A stretch of 64,000 nt of DNA from Nymphalis io (GCF_905147045.1 NC_065900.1:10374501-10438500), one strand, 5' to 3'. Shown: positions 13,101 to 24,100, numbered from the stretch's first letter. The notes: generated by a model not told the origin, from the sequence alone. Numbers and translations are program-made.

Positions 13101-16100
13101 AATTATATATATTATAAATTGAGTAATTACTATTAAAATAAAATTTTATACTTTATTTTTACTTTTGTAAAATGTTGTAGGAAAGGCATTTTGATGGAAG
13201 TGGTGCAGAGGTCCGACTTTGGCACGGAGAAGTTTAAGGAGATACAAAACAAGATTGAATCGTCTGTACAGAATCTTAGGCCGCAGGAGGAGTACAAAGA
13301 GTTTATTGAAAAGTACAGGTAAAATATTATCTTCTATCCTATACATATATAGGTATATATTTAAGTAATTAAATAGACACAATAGTGTTAAATTATTATA
13401 TTGAAAAAGCCTTAAATAAATATCCATCATTATATATAATTAATGAATTATGAATTTGAGATTGTAGGTAATATGTGATCATTTTAATGTTTTATTAAAA
13501 TGCATGTCAGTGTGTTATTTATATGATAGTAATAATTTGGACAAATTAAGCTAGAAAAATTAAACTAAGCCGTAGCTTATCTAAATTCTGCCACATGTGT
13601 GTTCCACCAACCTGCATTGGAGCAGTGTGGTGGAATAAGCTCCAAACCTTCTCCTCAAAAAGGGAGACGAGGCTTTACTCCAGTAGTGGCACATTCACAG
13701 GCTTTTACTGTAGCTTATCAATGTTCATAATTCATCCAATTTAAAAGGCCAAACAAATGTATTATTTACAAACACTATTAAAATTTCAGGTCACCGCCCT
13801 CAACTCCAATTTCATTCAACTTCGACGAGAGCTTAGTCGAAGACACTAGCGGAAAACTTCAACCGAACCAACTGACTGTTGACAATCTCACTGTGGAATG
13901 GCTCAAAGAGAAGTTGACAGAACTGGAAACGATATTACAAGAAAACAGGGAAAAACAAACAGCACTACAGGGACCAGAAATCATTGGAAACGGTGTCTGT
14001 AAAAATAACAACACTGGAATGACAAATGGGGTTAATGGAGTCGATAGGTGAGTTACTTGATCGGTTTCGAAGGTATAATCAATTTACCAGTTTTAAAAGT
14101 ATCGGCTTCAGGTGCATCGAAACTACTCGTTTGTTGATTTTAAAATTTACATTTATAATTTTAAAGTTTTAACCAACATATCTTTTACCATTATTTTTTA
14201 AAACGACCTTAATTCCCATCAGACATTCCCCACCGCCGATCCCCGTGACGACAGCAGAGCCCGTAAAGCTGCTGGAGCTTCGCGTTTCCGAGCGCAAGTG
14301 TGCGCGACAGGCGGAGATGATCCGCACCGCGCTCGCCGAGCTGGGCTGCGAGGAGGCGCCCAGCGGCTGTCCCGACCTCTCTGCTGAAGTCGTGGGCGTC
14401 GACAGTATGGACGGCAGCTCGCCCGACCACCAGGTGATTGTCTAATTCATACGGCTTATTCTACGTGTTAAATGATATGCGACTCCTGTCAATATCTTCA
14501 AATAATATTATTTATGTTTATGGAGAAAACGTCATATAACAGATTAGTTTTAAATTTGTTTTCAATGTGATTGAACGTTTTCTGATGTTTTCGGAAGTTT
14601 ATATCAACCGTTGAATCATCAGGATCGGTCGTCCCTCGGATCGAAAGCGTCGATGGACGCTCTGCGATTGCACCTCCACTCTATCATACCGCCGAAGCCG
14701 TTCTTCAGAATGTTTACACGTCCCTTCCGACGCAAGTCGGTCCCGTCCAGCCCCGCGTTACCGCCCAAGACATATAGGAGTAGCAGCGAGGGACCGTCGG
14801 ATTCGGTAAAGCTCTTGTGGACACTTCGCAAACAGCGAGTGGTCCTAAAGCGACGTTTCCGCAAGCGCTTGGATGTCTATGTGCAATGTAGAGTTCGAAA
14901 TGAAGTGTTTAAAAAGCGAAGAAAGATTCGCTGTACGTGCCCTAACCGTGTGGTGAGTGTCACTAATAAGACGCACGCATGATGTACGAACGATGCATGA
15001 AGAAAAAAGCACTGGAAGACTGAAAGCATTGTCGTACCCTTTCTGTTTAATTTTAGACATCGCAAACGACGCACCGCGCGAACTTCGCGCCGGAATACAC
15101 TTTCGTATAAAATTAAAATAGCACCAGTTCACTCTAAAACTCAATTTCAAAATCAAGGTGACGCCGCTTGAGACGTTCCAGAAATGTTTCGCTGTTTACC
15201 CGACGCCCGCGTCGCGCGGGTTTGCGTCGAGTTGGTTCGGTTATTACCATATTTCCGCTGTAAAATTAAAAGTAAATCATGTAATGGTTCATTTTATGAA
15301 GCATCGGTTATCAAATAATGGATCCGTTCGCTATGTATATAACGAATGCAGACATATTGCCGCCCGTCGCGTTCCCTCGTCGAAAGAAAAGGTTGAAACA
15401 AATTCAGCTGGAACTCGAGAAAGATGTATGTTTTGCTTGGTGTTGTGATTTTAATATGAAAATGTTGCTTAATACTTTAGAGGCGTTTAATGAGCGTGTT
15501 ATGTGCATGTATGTTCTTTTCTAACATTAATCGGTAATAACGTTTGCTTGTGTCGTTTTCACAGATATTAAACCTCCTTTATAGTTTCTTGCATCGGTGT
15601 ATATGAATTTAATTCTATTTTTGATGTAATCGTTTTGAATATAAAATTTCACAGTACATAACCACGAGGTAAATATGCGCGGTACGATCAAGGTTTCTTA
15701 TTTAAAATAAATTTTTAATTAAATTAATTTGTAAAAAAATAAGTATATTTTTATCTAATATGACAAATTATATGCATTAAAATGTAATAATATATAGTAT
15801 AAGGATAATGAATTTAAAATGATGTCATATTTTTCTTAGAGTTGTTATATAAAGTTAGTACTTGCAGGAAACGGAATTGTAATTAATTAACATATTATCT
15901 AAGTATACGCGGTTCTCACGTTGGCTGTCGTTTAGTCAAATAAATAGAATCAATATTCATATGAATGATATAGCCATTGAATTAGCCTACGCATTAAAAT
16001 GTGACACAAAATTTATAAATGTAACAGCCAGTCATCTTTTTTATTGAAATGTTAACAGGTTAGCGTGAGTGAGACAGAGCGATCATTAGTGGACCAAGAA

Positions 16101-18861
16101 TGGTTCCACGGTGTACTGCCTCGGGAGGAAGTGGTTCGTTTGTTGAGAGCTGATGGGGACTACTTAGTCCGAGAAACAACTAGGAATCACGCAAGGCAAC
16201 TAGTATTGTCTGTGTGTTGGGGACAACATAAACACTTTATCGTGCAGACCACACCAGAGGTGAGCAGAAAAACAAAAATGTTGTAATAAATAAAAACTGC
16301 GATAATTAAACTTGAATTGCTAAGCTTTCCCCGATAATAAATTTGGCGGTCGCTTTTTAAGCCCGCAATAAAAACATAGATTTTAAGTAAAAAATCGTGG
16401 TAATTTAACATTAAAATTATTTTTCGTAACTTTCAAAATATGCGCTCGTTTTCTTCGACGATTTTACAGGAGAAATACCACTTGTAGTATTTCGTCGGAG
16501 AAGCGCCATTCCGCTTTTCTGAATAATCGTTTCGGCAGGGCCACTACCGGTTCGAGGGCGCGGCGTTCCCGTCGGTGGGCGAGCTGATCGCGTGGCAGCG
16601 CGCGAGCGGCGTGCCCGTCACGGCGCGCTCGGGGGCGCTGCTGCGGCGCGCCGTGCCGCGCGAGACCTGGGAGCTCAACAACGACCACGTGCAGCTGCTG
16701 GACAAGATCGGCCGGGTTCGTGCCTTCTGACAATAGACTCCCGAACTACAGCCGTGAGTGAGCGAGAGTGAACCGTTAACGTTGTCTCTGATTCCAGGGT
16801 AACTTCGGCGACGTGTACAAAGCCCGATTGAAGACTACGGGTCAGGAGGTGGCCGTGAAGACGTGTCGAGTGGCTCTTCCCGAGGACCAGAAGCGAACCT
16901 TCCTGCAGGAGGGTCGCATCCTAAAGCAATACCAGCACCCGAACATTGTGAGACTCATCGGTATCGCAGTACAGAAGCAACCGATCATGATCGTCATGGA
17001 ACTCGTCCCTGGTATGCTTTCGCTTTTATTTTATTATTATTCAAATTAATGGCTAATTATGATCATTTAAAAACACAGACAAGAAATTGATTTCTATTTT
17101 AAACTTGATCGTTATTGATTTAACTAAGATTAAATAATCTAAAATTTTGAAACTAACTAAAAATTATCATACAGATAATTTTGCCTTAGATAATTTACAT
17201 TACATGATTGATATAATTTGTTTAAAGGAACATGGAATGTTCAGGAATAAATAACTGCTATAATAATCATTTTAAAATAAATATAAGATTTGTTATTAAG
17301 ACACGGTTTTCAGGTGGCTCCCTGTTAACGTTCTTACGTACGAGAGCGTCGAACCTCAGTTCCCGAACGCTGTTAGCAATGTGTAGAGACGCAGCGGGCG
17401 GCATGCGGTATCTGGAGTCTAAGAATTGCATCCACCGTGACCTGGCCGCCAGGAACTGCCTTGTGGGAGACGACAACATCGTCAAGATATCGGACTTCGG
17501 CATGTCGAGGGAGGAGGAGGAATATATAGTGTCGGGTGGCATGAAGCAAATACCTATCAAGTGGACGGCTCCGGAGGCTCTGAATTTTGGTAAGTAAAAA
17601 GGTGACTCAATTAGTTGTGACTTTGATTTTAGATCATATAATATCAAGCATAATAGCTTAGACAAAAATATGTTTTCAAATGCCACTTTTGGGTTGCTAT
17701 TTCTATTCTGCCCTGGTAACACAAGTCATTAAACAAGTTAAACCTTACAATTCTCAACCATCTAATTTCTTCTAAACTATTAACAATTTCGTCTTGATTC
17801 TTTTGGATGCAATCGAATTGAAATTACTTCTAAAAGCTCACTTAAGTAATGTAAATGTTGACCAAACAATTGCATACATGAAGTAAACATAAAGGCCGTG
17901 TTCCCTGCAGGCAAGTACACGTCGCTGTGTGACGTGTGGAGCTACGGCGTGCTCATGTGGGAGATCTTTTCGAAGGGAGACACGCCCTACGCCGGCATGA
18001 GCAACTCGCGCGCGCGGGAGAAGATCGACAACGGTATGCATTACAATATTTTTTATCAAAATTGCCAATTTCTTGTTTAAAAAACTGTACTTGTTTGAAA
18101 CTGTTATAATATTTTGTTCTCAAATATTATGTGATAATCCAATGAGATACGAGATTTTCCAGTGAAGGTTAATTACTTTATCTATTAACTATATTTATTA
18201 TTTGAACTTGTCGTATTGACGTCATATTATGTATGGGAGAGAAAAGTCGCAACTACAATTTAGTAATATTTCGAAACATTAATATTTTTAATACCCTTCT
18301 TTACTATTTTACTTCCACGAATGTTCCAATGAGGCTAACTTCAGCAACAGTCTGTTAATGTCCCACTTCTTGGCTAAGGCCTCCTCTCCCTTTTGAGGAG
18401 AAAATTTGGAGCTTATTCAAGCACGCTGCTCCAATGCGGGTTGGTAGAATACACATGTGGCAGGATTTCAATGAAATTAGACACATGCAGGTTCCTCACG
18501 ATGTTTTCCTTCACCGTCAAGCACGAGATGAATTATAAACATAAATTAAGCACATGAAAATTCAGTGGTGCTTGCGGGTTTGAACCCACGATCATCGGTT
18601 AAGATTCACACGTTCGAACCACTAGGTCATCTCGGCTTTTTTTGGCTAACTTCAGACTAGAGAAATTAGATTGTGTTGTAAGTAGTAATATTATAATAAT
18701 AAAGGAAACTATTGGAATGTTCAGGGTACCGCATGCCAGCTCCTGAGGGCTGTGCGGAGGACGTATACGCACTGATGTTGCGCTGCTGGGAGTACGAGCC
18801 TGACAAGAGACCGCATTTCCATCAGATATACACTATCATAGACAACATTTACAATAGGTAA
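10073..18861 (+). CDS. Fps85D: Fer/Fps non-receptor tyrosine kinase, 5'-partial gene (12 exons)
   Basis: Cytoplasmic tyrosine kinase of the FES/FER family, which couples membrane-curving F-BAR domains to adhesion and cytoskeletal signalling. The coding exons are 10073-10169, 11430-11631, 13181-13318, 13790-14047, 14223-14433, 14623-14805, 16059-16259, 16539-16715, 16798-17011, 17314-17589, 17911-18033 and 18725-18861. They join in one frame with matching phases to give 738 residues. Order: F-BAR C-terminal part (about 1-145), proline-rich and coiled-coil linker (about 146-363), SH2 (about 370-460) and kinase (about 483-735). Visible kinase features are GRGNFGDV, Lys510 in VAVK, HRDLAARN with Asp603, DFG at 621-623, activation-loop Tyr631 and APE at 646-648. 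The family is usually about 800 residues, so roughly 100 N-terminal residues are missing and probably lie left of the window. The gene is convergent with eIF2B-alpha. Family assignment is very secure; exon ends are by eye. Confidence 0.95.
10170..11429. other. Fer intron, no internal gene seen
   Basis: About 1.26 kb of AT-rich sequence with scattered short ORFs only; no repeat family recognised. Confidence 0.6.
11430..11631 (+). CDS. Fps85D: Fer exon b: F-BAR core
   Basis: Encodes the conserved stretch containing KLDETRDKYGKACRRLHRAH and NEYVLLLAEA, which is diagnostic of the Fer F-BAR domain. Acceptor CTATAG, donor GTAAGT, ends in phase 2. GC content is clearly above the flanking introns. 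Confidence 0.92.
11632..13180. other. Fer intron with a small repeat fragment
   Basis: 1.5 kb. A segment around 13027-13085 (ATTCAGACAGACAGACACGG...) resembles 49184-49240. No coding signal on either strand. Confidence 0.5.
13181..13318 (+). CDS. Fps85D: Fer exon c: end of F-BAR
   Basis: Begins by completing a split Trp codon and encodes KGILMEVVQRSDFGTEKFKE and then a charged helix ending EFIEKYR. Acceptor TTGTAG, donor GTAAAA, phase 2 at both ends, in frame with its neighbours. Confidence 0.9.
13581..13708 (+). repeat. Family A SINE 3' fragment
   Basis: Only the 3' third is present: ATTCTGCCACATGTGTGTTCC through CACAGGCTTTTACTG. Lies in the intron before Fer exon d. Confidence 0.8.
13790..14047 (+). 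CDS. Fps85D: Fer exon d: linker and coiled coil
   Basis: Starts with RSPPSTPISFNFDESL and continues to a short heptad-rich helix (LTVEWLKEKLTELETILQEN), matching the FX/coiled-coil linker that follows F-BAR in this family. The tail is Asn/Gly-rich. Acceptor TTTCAG, donor GTGAGT. Confidence 0.88.
14223..14433 (+). CDS. Fps85D: Fer exon e: second coiled coil
   Basis: GC-rich exon encoding a PPPIP turn and the helix KLLELRVSERKCARQAEMIR, then an acidic segment ending SSPDHQ. Acceptor CATCAG, donor GTGATT, ends in phase 0. Confidence 0.85.
14623..14805 (+). CDS. Fps85D: Fer exon f: basic/proline linker before SH2
   Basis: Begins DRSSLGSKASMDALRLHLHS, continues with PPKPFFRMFTRPFRRKS and a Ser/Pro-rich tail. 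The frame stays open past the chosen GTAAAG donor up to a stronger in-phase GTGAGT donor at 14953, so the 3' end is uncertain (see findings). Confidence 0.72.
15318..15425 (+). CDS. Fps85D: Candidate alternative first exon of a short Fer isoform
   Basis: A 36-codon open segment starts at the first ATG after an in-frame TGA (15303-15305) and opens MDPFAMYITNADILPPVAFP, followed by a Lys/Arg-rich helix. It ends at a GTATGT donor in phase 0, exactly the phase of the SH2 exon at 16059. Joined to the SH2 and kinase exons it would give 411 residues, about 47 kDa. Known family fact: Drosophila Fps85D and vertebrate FER both make a short SH2-kinase form lacking F-BAR. That this exon is the fly-type short isoform start is inference; no transcript was seen. 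Confidence 0.5.
16059..16259 (+). CDS. Fps85D: Fer exon g: N-terminal half of SH2
   Basis: Encodes EWFHGVLPREEVVRLLRADG and DYLVRET, the SH2 entry Trp and the phosphotyrosine-binding Arg in a FLVRES-type motif, then KHFIVQTTPE. Phase 0 at both ends, with acceptor TAACAG and donor GTGAGC. Confidence 0.96.
16539..16715 (+). CDS. Fps85D: Fer exon h: C-terminal half of SH2 and kinase start
   Basis: Very GC-rich. Begins GHYRFEGAAFPSVGELIAWQ (end of SH2) and finishes WELNNDHVQLLDKIGR, the first strand of the kinase. The donor GTTCGT is a weak but legal GT; the phase fits both neighbours. Confidence 0.95.
16798..17011 (+). CDS. Fps85D: Fer exon i: kinase N-lobe
   Basis: Starts GNFGDVYKA, so the intron splits the glycine loop. 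It contains VAVK (catalytic Lys510), the helix-C Glu in FLQEGRILKQYQHPNIVRLI and the hinge region MIVMELVPG. Donor GTATGC, phase 1. Confidence 0.96.
17314..17589 (+). CDS. Fps85D: Fer exon j: kinase catalytic and activation loops
   Basis: Contains CIHRDLAARNCLVG, KISDFGMSR, the activation-loop Tyr in EEEEYIVSGG and KWTAPEALNFG. All catalytic residues of an active tyrosine kinase are present. Acceptor TTTCAG, donor GTAAGT. Confidence 0.97.
17911..18033 (+). CDS. Fps85D: Fer exon k: kinase C-lobe
   Basis: Encodes KYTSLCDVWSYGVLMWEIFS and PYAGMSNSRAREKIDNG. Acceptor CTGCAG, donor GTATGC, phase 1 on exit. Confidence 0.96.
18345..18643 (-). repeat. Family A SINE with 12-bp target-site duplication
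   Basis: Full-length minus-strand copy in the last Fer intron, flanked by GGCTAACTTCAG at 18333-18344 and 18644-18655. Confidence 0.92.
18725..18861 (+). CDS. Fps85D: Fer terminal exon
   Basis: Begins YRMPAPEGCAEDVYALMLRC, with the conserved CWEYEPDKRPHF motif, and ends IIDNIYNR followed by TAA at 18859-18861, the normal end of a Fer kinase domain. Confidence 0.95.
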
Positions 18862-19492
18862 CGGTGAGTCTTATATCCACCAATGGCGTGAAGTTGTCTT
18901 TAAACTAAAATGATCTACTAATAGACAAATGTCCTTGAAGTAATCGATTTAATCTTAATAAATAAAGTAAAATATTACCCTAATTTTAAATTTATATGTA
19001 CTCATTGTTCTAACGTTGCAGATGTAATGTTTTTTTTTGTTGTAAATGTAAATGACAAACGATCAAACGTAACGACAAAATAATTAAAAAAACTGAGACT
19101 TTATAATTTTCACGTAGTGTCAACTCCGTTTTATTTTTTTTGGCGAAAAAAATTAAACAACTTTTCAAGAACACAATGAAAACAAGTATAAACTATAAAT
19201 AAAGCAGTATTTTTATTTGTCCTTCAATTCTTGAGAGAGAATTGTTGTGGACAGGCTTGCTACAATTCTTTATATAATTTGATTGTAAATATTTATCATT
19301 TTACCCAAACATCTATGATATGTCAGTATTGTTTTAATATGTAAGTTGTAAATTCTATAGAAATAATATTATTCAATAGAATGTAACTCAATTGTATTTG
19401 TAAGAATTGAAATGAAAACTGGCAACAATATTTTCTTTTAAGATAATTTTAATCAGCCATTTTGTATTATAGAGGAAAATGTTATGATCTTG

Positions 19493-19558
19493 CCGTAGAC
19501 AGAGAAACTAAGTTACTTAGTACTCTTATCTTAAGTAACTTAGTTTCTCTGTCTACGG
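19493..19558. repeat. Perfect fold-back, 27-bp arms, 12-nt loop
   Basis: Arms 19493-19519 and 19532-19558 are exact reverse complements (CCGTAGACAGAGAAAC...). The hairpin is bracketed by direct copies of GATCTTGC at 19486-19493 and 19558-19565. Confidence 0.95.
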
Positions 19559-20374
19559 ATCTTGCAGAATGTGTTGTAAAAGTTAGTGGTAATTTTTGTT
19601 GGAAGAAAAAAACTGCTTAATTTTATTTTGTTACTTTCCTCTAATTTTACTTGACTACTGTTGTTTTGTTTGAATCCATGTATTTTTAAACAAAGTTTGT
19701 TGCTTAATATGAAAACTGTATTTTGATGTCTTTTACAAAAATGTTGATCTCTAAAACAACTTTAGGGTTTGAGCGAACATGGATGGAATAGAATAATAGA
19801 AAAACAAGTCTTTATAAAACTCAACGCTTTATGTAATTAGGACTTAACATTATAATTGAGACGGTGAATTATATCTTTTATTGCCATTTGACTTCGTCCT
19901 GTATTATATTTAAGTTTTTATATTTATAGGTATGTTATTATATATTGCTTTATTAAAATTGTGCTATTTGTGTTTCAATAGCTGACCTTTTTATTCTACT
20001 ACGTCACAGTTTAGACTTATTGTGAACTGTATGCATGTATTTTTGTATAATTAATAATATTTCAAAATACACAATTGTAAACCGAAAGTTTCCAAAGGTG
20101 CAAATTTTGATATGACATATTATTACAAAATCTTTTTACACATTTCATATGAATACTTTTAATGAATCGTGAATTTATTAATTTGGAAAAAAATATTGTG
20201 ATAAACGATGTGCTTCCAATAAAATTTATAATATTTTTCTTGCCTAGTTGTATGTTATTAAAAAATAAATATTATATGTAACAAAACAATAACTCAAGTA
20301 GCTATTGAATGTTTAGTATTTTATTAAGTGATTATACAGGATTATTGTAAATATTTTCATATACTTATTACATT

Positions 20375-20380
20375 AATAAA
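20375..20380 (+). terminator. Candidate Fer polyadenylation signal
   Basis: AATAAA followed about 20 nt later by a T-rich, G-containing tract. It is the most downstream of three AATAAA motifs after the Fer stop; use is inferred. Confidence 0.35.
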
Positions 20381-20692
20381 AGTGCCAGATGAATTTGGAT
20401 TTTTGTTTTTCTTTTTATGTCGACAAAGTCTATTTATTTATTTTTTTTATCATGTTATTTAGAAATTTATTGAATGCATAGTAATTAATATTATCTTTGC
20501 TAATTTTCTTAATCCACAATATATATATATTAAAACAATATATATACTTTTTAAATACACAATAATTTTCGAGATTTTTGTGTATTGTGAAATCGTATCT
20601 ATTGAATTGCCTAAATGGTAATCTTGATATAAATCGTGGTTGGCGATCAATAAAAGAAAGAAGGTTGGAGTTGATTTCGTTATTCTGATACT

Positions 20693-20730
20693 GAGTGGTG
20701 CTTACCCGGATTTAAGCCTACGCGTTCAAA
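20693..20730 (-). repeat. Family A SINE scrap
   Basis: GTGGTGCTTACCCGGATTTAA matches the B-box side of the family on the minus strand; the rest is lost. Confidence 0.5.
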
Positions 20731-20848
20731 AATACCTTAAAATAATACTTGGGTAGATGATATTGTGGGTGAGTATAGTACCCTATAGGATATTAAACTA
20801 CGTTGGAATGGAATTTCAAATAAAAATATTATAAATAATTACAATATA

Positions 20849-21127
20849 TTACAAATACAATTTAATGAGTTCGTCACTGACAGCGGATGGTGTCAGTATA
20901 CCCAAGTCAGTAAACAGTAGTGTTATGTACGCCGGCGGGGTGTAATCGACAAGGGGGTGTTGTTTCGATAAATTTCCAGAATTTAGAACACTGGATAAAT
21001 ATTTGAACTCATTTGGCACGTCCCGCTGGTTGAGAGGATATATCCTAGAGAACTTGAAACTCTCTGTGAGGACGTAGACAGGTTTCTTCAGTTCTAACGC
21101 TGACATAGCGAGACAGTATGTGCCGAT
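20849..21127 (-). CDS. eIF2Balpha: eIF2B-alpha terminal exon
   Basis: Encodes IGTYCLAMSALELKKPVYVL, the ESFKFSRIYPLNQRDVP motif and the C-terminal LLFTDLGILTPSAVSDELI region up to TAA. The open frame upstream of 21127 is intron read-through, since a TTTACAG acceptor sits exactly there. Confidence 0.96.
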   Translation of the reverse strand: MGTYCLAMSALELKKPVYVLTESFKFSRIYPLNQRDVPNEFKYLSSVLNSGNLSKQHPLVDYTPPAYITLLFTDLGILTPSAVSDELIKLYL

Positions 21128-24100
21128 CTGTAAACAAAAATAAATATTAAAAATAGGAATTAAGTACAATATAAGCATAAGTGTATTAATACTAAATATT
21201 AAACTAGCCATACTAAACTACTTATTTTTCAACTGAAGAACATTTGAGGTATTTATAAGTATATCGATAATTAAACGGATTTAATTAATTAGTAAATTAT
21301 AAATTATATGGACCAGTTTACAAAATAACATTAAATTTGCTGACGTGTATACTTGAACTAATAACTTAAAAATCGTATTTATGTATCTTCAATGCAATTT
21401 TTAGCCAAAGTATTTTTTATATTGGTATTAATTAGGTTAAAAAATGCAATGGTTTACCTTATTAATAATCCCGCCGCTCTCCGTGACCCCCTCAGCCCCA
21501 ATCATCACAATGTCCATTTGTTCCATGATATAGCCGACTGCTGAGTCCAGGATAAGTGTGGCTTCTATTCCTGCTGCTACTAGCTCCTTGTGCATTCGTA
21601 CTCTGAGATAATAAATGTTTTCATATTTATTTTCATATTTTCATTGAGGATTTAATAAATATATGCAAATTATTACAAAAAATAATAATAATATATAATT
21701 TATATCTTATTATTTACAATTGAAATACTTGGACTTTTGTGTAACAGAAAAATAGCATTTCTAAAAGATATAACCATATATATATTCTTATTAACTCATA
21801 CAAGATTGTAGAGGTGATAATAATAATAATGTCCTCCAGACCGATTTCGGCCACGGCGGCCAATCTCAAGAGAGATTAGCACTACGCAGGAGATATTATA
21901 GTGCACAAGTGTGTGCGCAAACACAGGTGCACTCTCTATTCCCTAACTCTCATAATCCGATGGGACGGCAATCCGACACGACCGGAAAGAGTTCAGGCGC
22001 AGGACAAACGGCTTTACGTGCTTTCCGAGGCACGGGAGTGTACACACTTCCAACTTCCACACTCCGGGCTGCTACTGAGAATTTTCTGACAGAAAAACCC
22101 AATAACTTTTTATTGGCCCGACCTGGGAATTGAACCCAGGACCTCCTGGTCTGCGGCCTTATATCAAGCCACTAGACCAACGAGGCAGTCAGTAGAGGTA
22201 GTACAGTAGTAAAAGAGCTTGGTGTTTGTATTAATTGATTTTGTACAGGATAAATAATTAATGTAATTCTTCTATGTAATATCTACACATATATGATTCA
22301 TAAAAAATAATAACTACTACTGTCTCTTGCCAGTTCTTCTTGACTCGAGTCTACATTCTTATCTAATGTAAATATATCTTGTAAAATGACAATTCAAAAT
22401 TATTTAGTCACAATTTGTAAAGTATAGTTACTTTTAATTTTGATTTGTATATTTTAATGTTTTCAATTTTATTGATGGCATAATATATTTTATCATTATT
22501 CTTACCCGCTGTTATCAGGACATGACATTGTGACAAATACTTGAAACCTTTTATTGGCTTTTGCTGCTTCTAACATAGCTTGAAGTACCACTCTTGATCG
22601 AGAATGTGTAAGAATTTTCTGGAAAGTAATAATAAATGTTTATAAAATAATATTAAAAAATTATATTAATTGAAGCACATTTCCTACTGTCCGGAAATTT
22701 ATAAGTAAAATGCTGCATTTGGGTATTGCATAGTCAAAATGTTTATATGTGGTGCGCATTGTGGTTTCAGCACGAATGCCACACAATACGTGCAACATAC
22801 ATATAATATGCTTTGGGTAAAAAGTTCAGAGGTTGGGTTATATCACGTCATGGTGACGACAACTGGCGAGCTAAATTATGACATTGCTGGATTTTTTGTG
22901 GGGTTTTCCTTTCATCAAAGTCATCCAAAATAACTACTATAATAACTCAATTTAATGAAACTGCTGCAGATTGCGTTAATAAATAAAAATTATTAAATAT
23001 TTATAAGAACCTTAATATTATGAATATACAAGAAAAAAAATATAAAACTTTTATTCAATCATCATTTACTAAATCCATATATTTTGGTGAGCATATGCAT
23101 ATTTTCTTGATCAAACTAACTTTATAATTTTTATTTAGGTGTCAAATGAAACAACTTAACTTATATTGTTTGGAACTCAGATGATTCAAACATGAATAGA
23201 ACATGTTAACCTTAGTTTACTATCTTTTACTTTACTTTTACCACCACTTTATATTCTACCACCAAACAGCCATATTTAATATTTCTGCATTCTGTTTAGA
23301 AGGGTGAGTTACCCAGTATAACTACAGGCAAAAGGATATACCATAAAAGTTCCCAAGGTTTGTGGCATATCATTGGTAATGTAAAAAATGGTACGTATAA
23401 AGTCAATTCGGGGAAGACCGTCGGGCGGATAAGAAACGGCGAAAACGGTTTACTGTTCTAATATCTATAATTTTAAGCACATGGCGATAGTTAACACACA
23501 GACAAACAAAAACTTCATTTGAAATTTAGTTTGTCAGTTAACTTTCATCAACACGATACCACCTTGTTAAAAAAAATTACGCTGTGTGTGTTTGTGTGAT
23601 GTTATTCGGATCTGTGCAGGTTAGCACATTAGTTAACAATTTCATAAAACAATTTCTTTATCTAATAATTATCTCAAAGTTGAATAAAACTCATATTTTA
23701 AGAAATTACTTCTCATGATACAATTATACCCTCTAAGTACATTAGTGGTTAATTCCGTCTAGTTGTTGGAGGCAAAGACCGGTATATGCCGATCTTCGCC
23801 GTATCCAGACACCGTTATTAACTGATGGCCAAACCCTATTGTACAATGATTGCCTTTATTTGACTTTAACTAACTAAATACCATTAGGTATTCAATTTAT
23901 TTATTTAAATTTTCAAAATAAGGCCATGTGGTTTACTTGAAATAAAGGACGTTTTTATTTTTGTTTGGTTACTATTAAATTAATACTATTATGAATAAAA
24001 TTAAATTTCCATTGATTAAATTTGAAAGTAAATGTAGTAAATATTATTTTCAGGTAATTAATATAGTTAGTCCACAATAGCAAAGTATAACAGAAAATCC

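Larger units (their letters stand above)
18862..20400 (+). other. Fps85D: Fer 3' UTR (extent inferred)
   Basis: AT-rich, no long ORF. Possible AATAAA signals occur at 19198, 20218 and 20375; the last is followed by a T/G-rich tract near 20400. It carries a perfect 27-bp hairpin at 19493-19558 (see findings). The end is a guess from signals only. Confidence 0.45.

Noticed and set aside
14209..14430. Minus-strand ORFs opposite Fer and Men exons (for example 14209-14430, 16464-16733, 56621-56857)
   Set aside because: They lie antisense to well-supported exons, have no family similarity and stay open only because the exons are GC-rich.
21816..22194. Possible tRNA gene (also at 63778)
   Set aside because: A and B boxes exist but no closed cloverleaf; the copies belong to dispersed SINE families.
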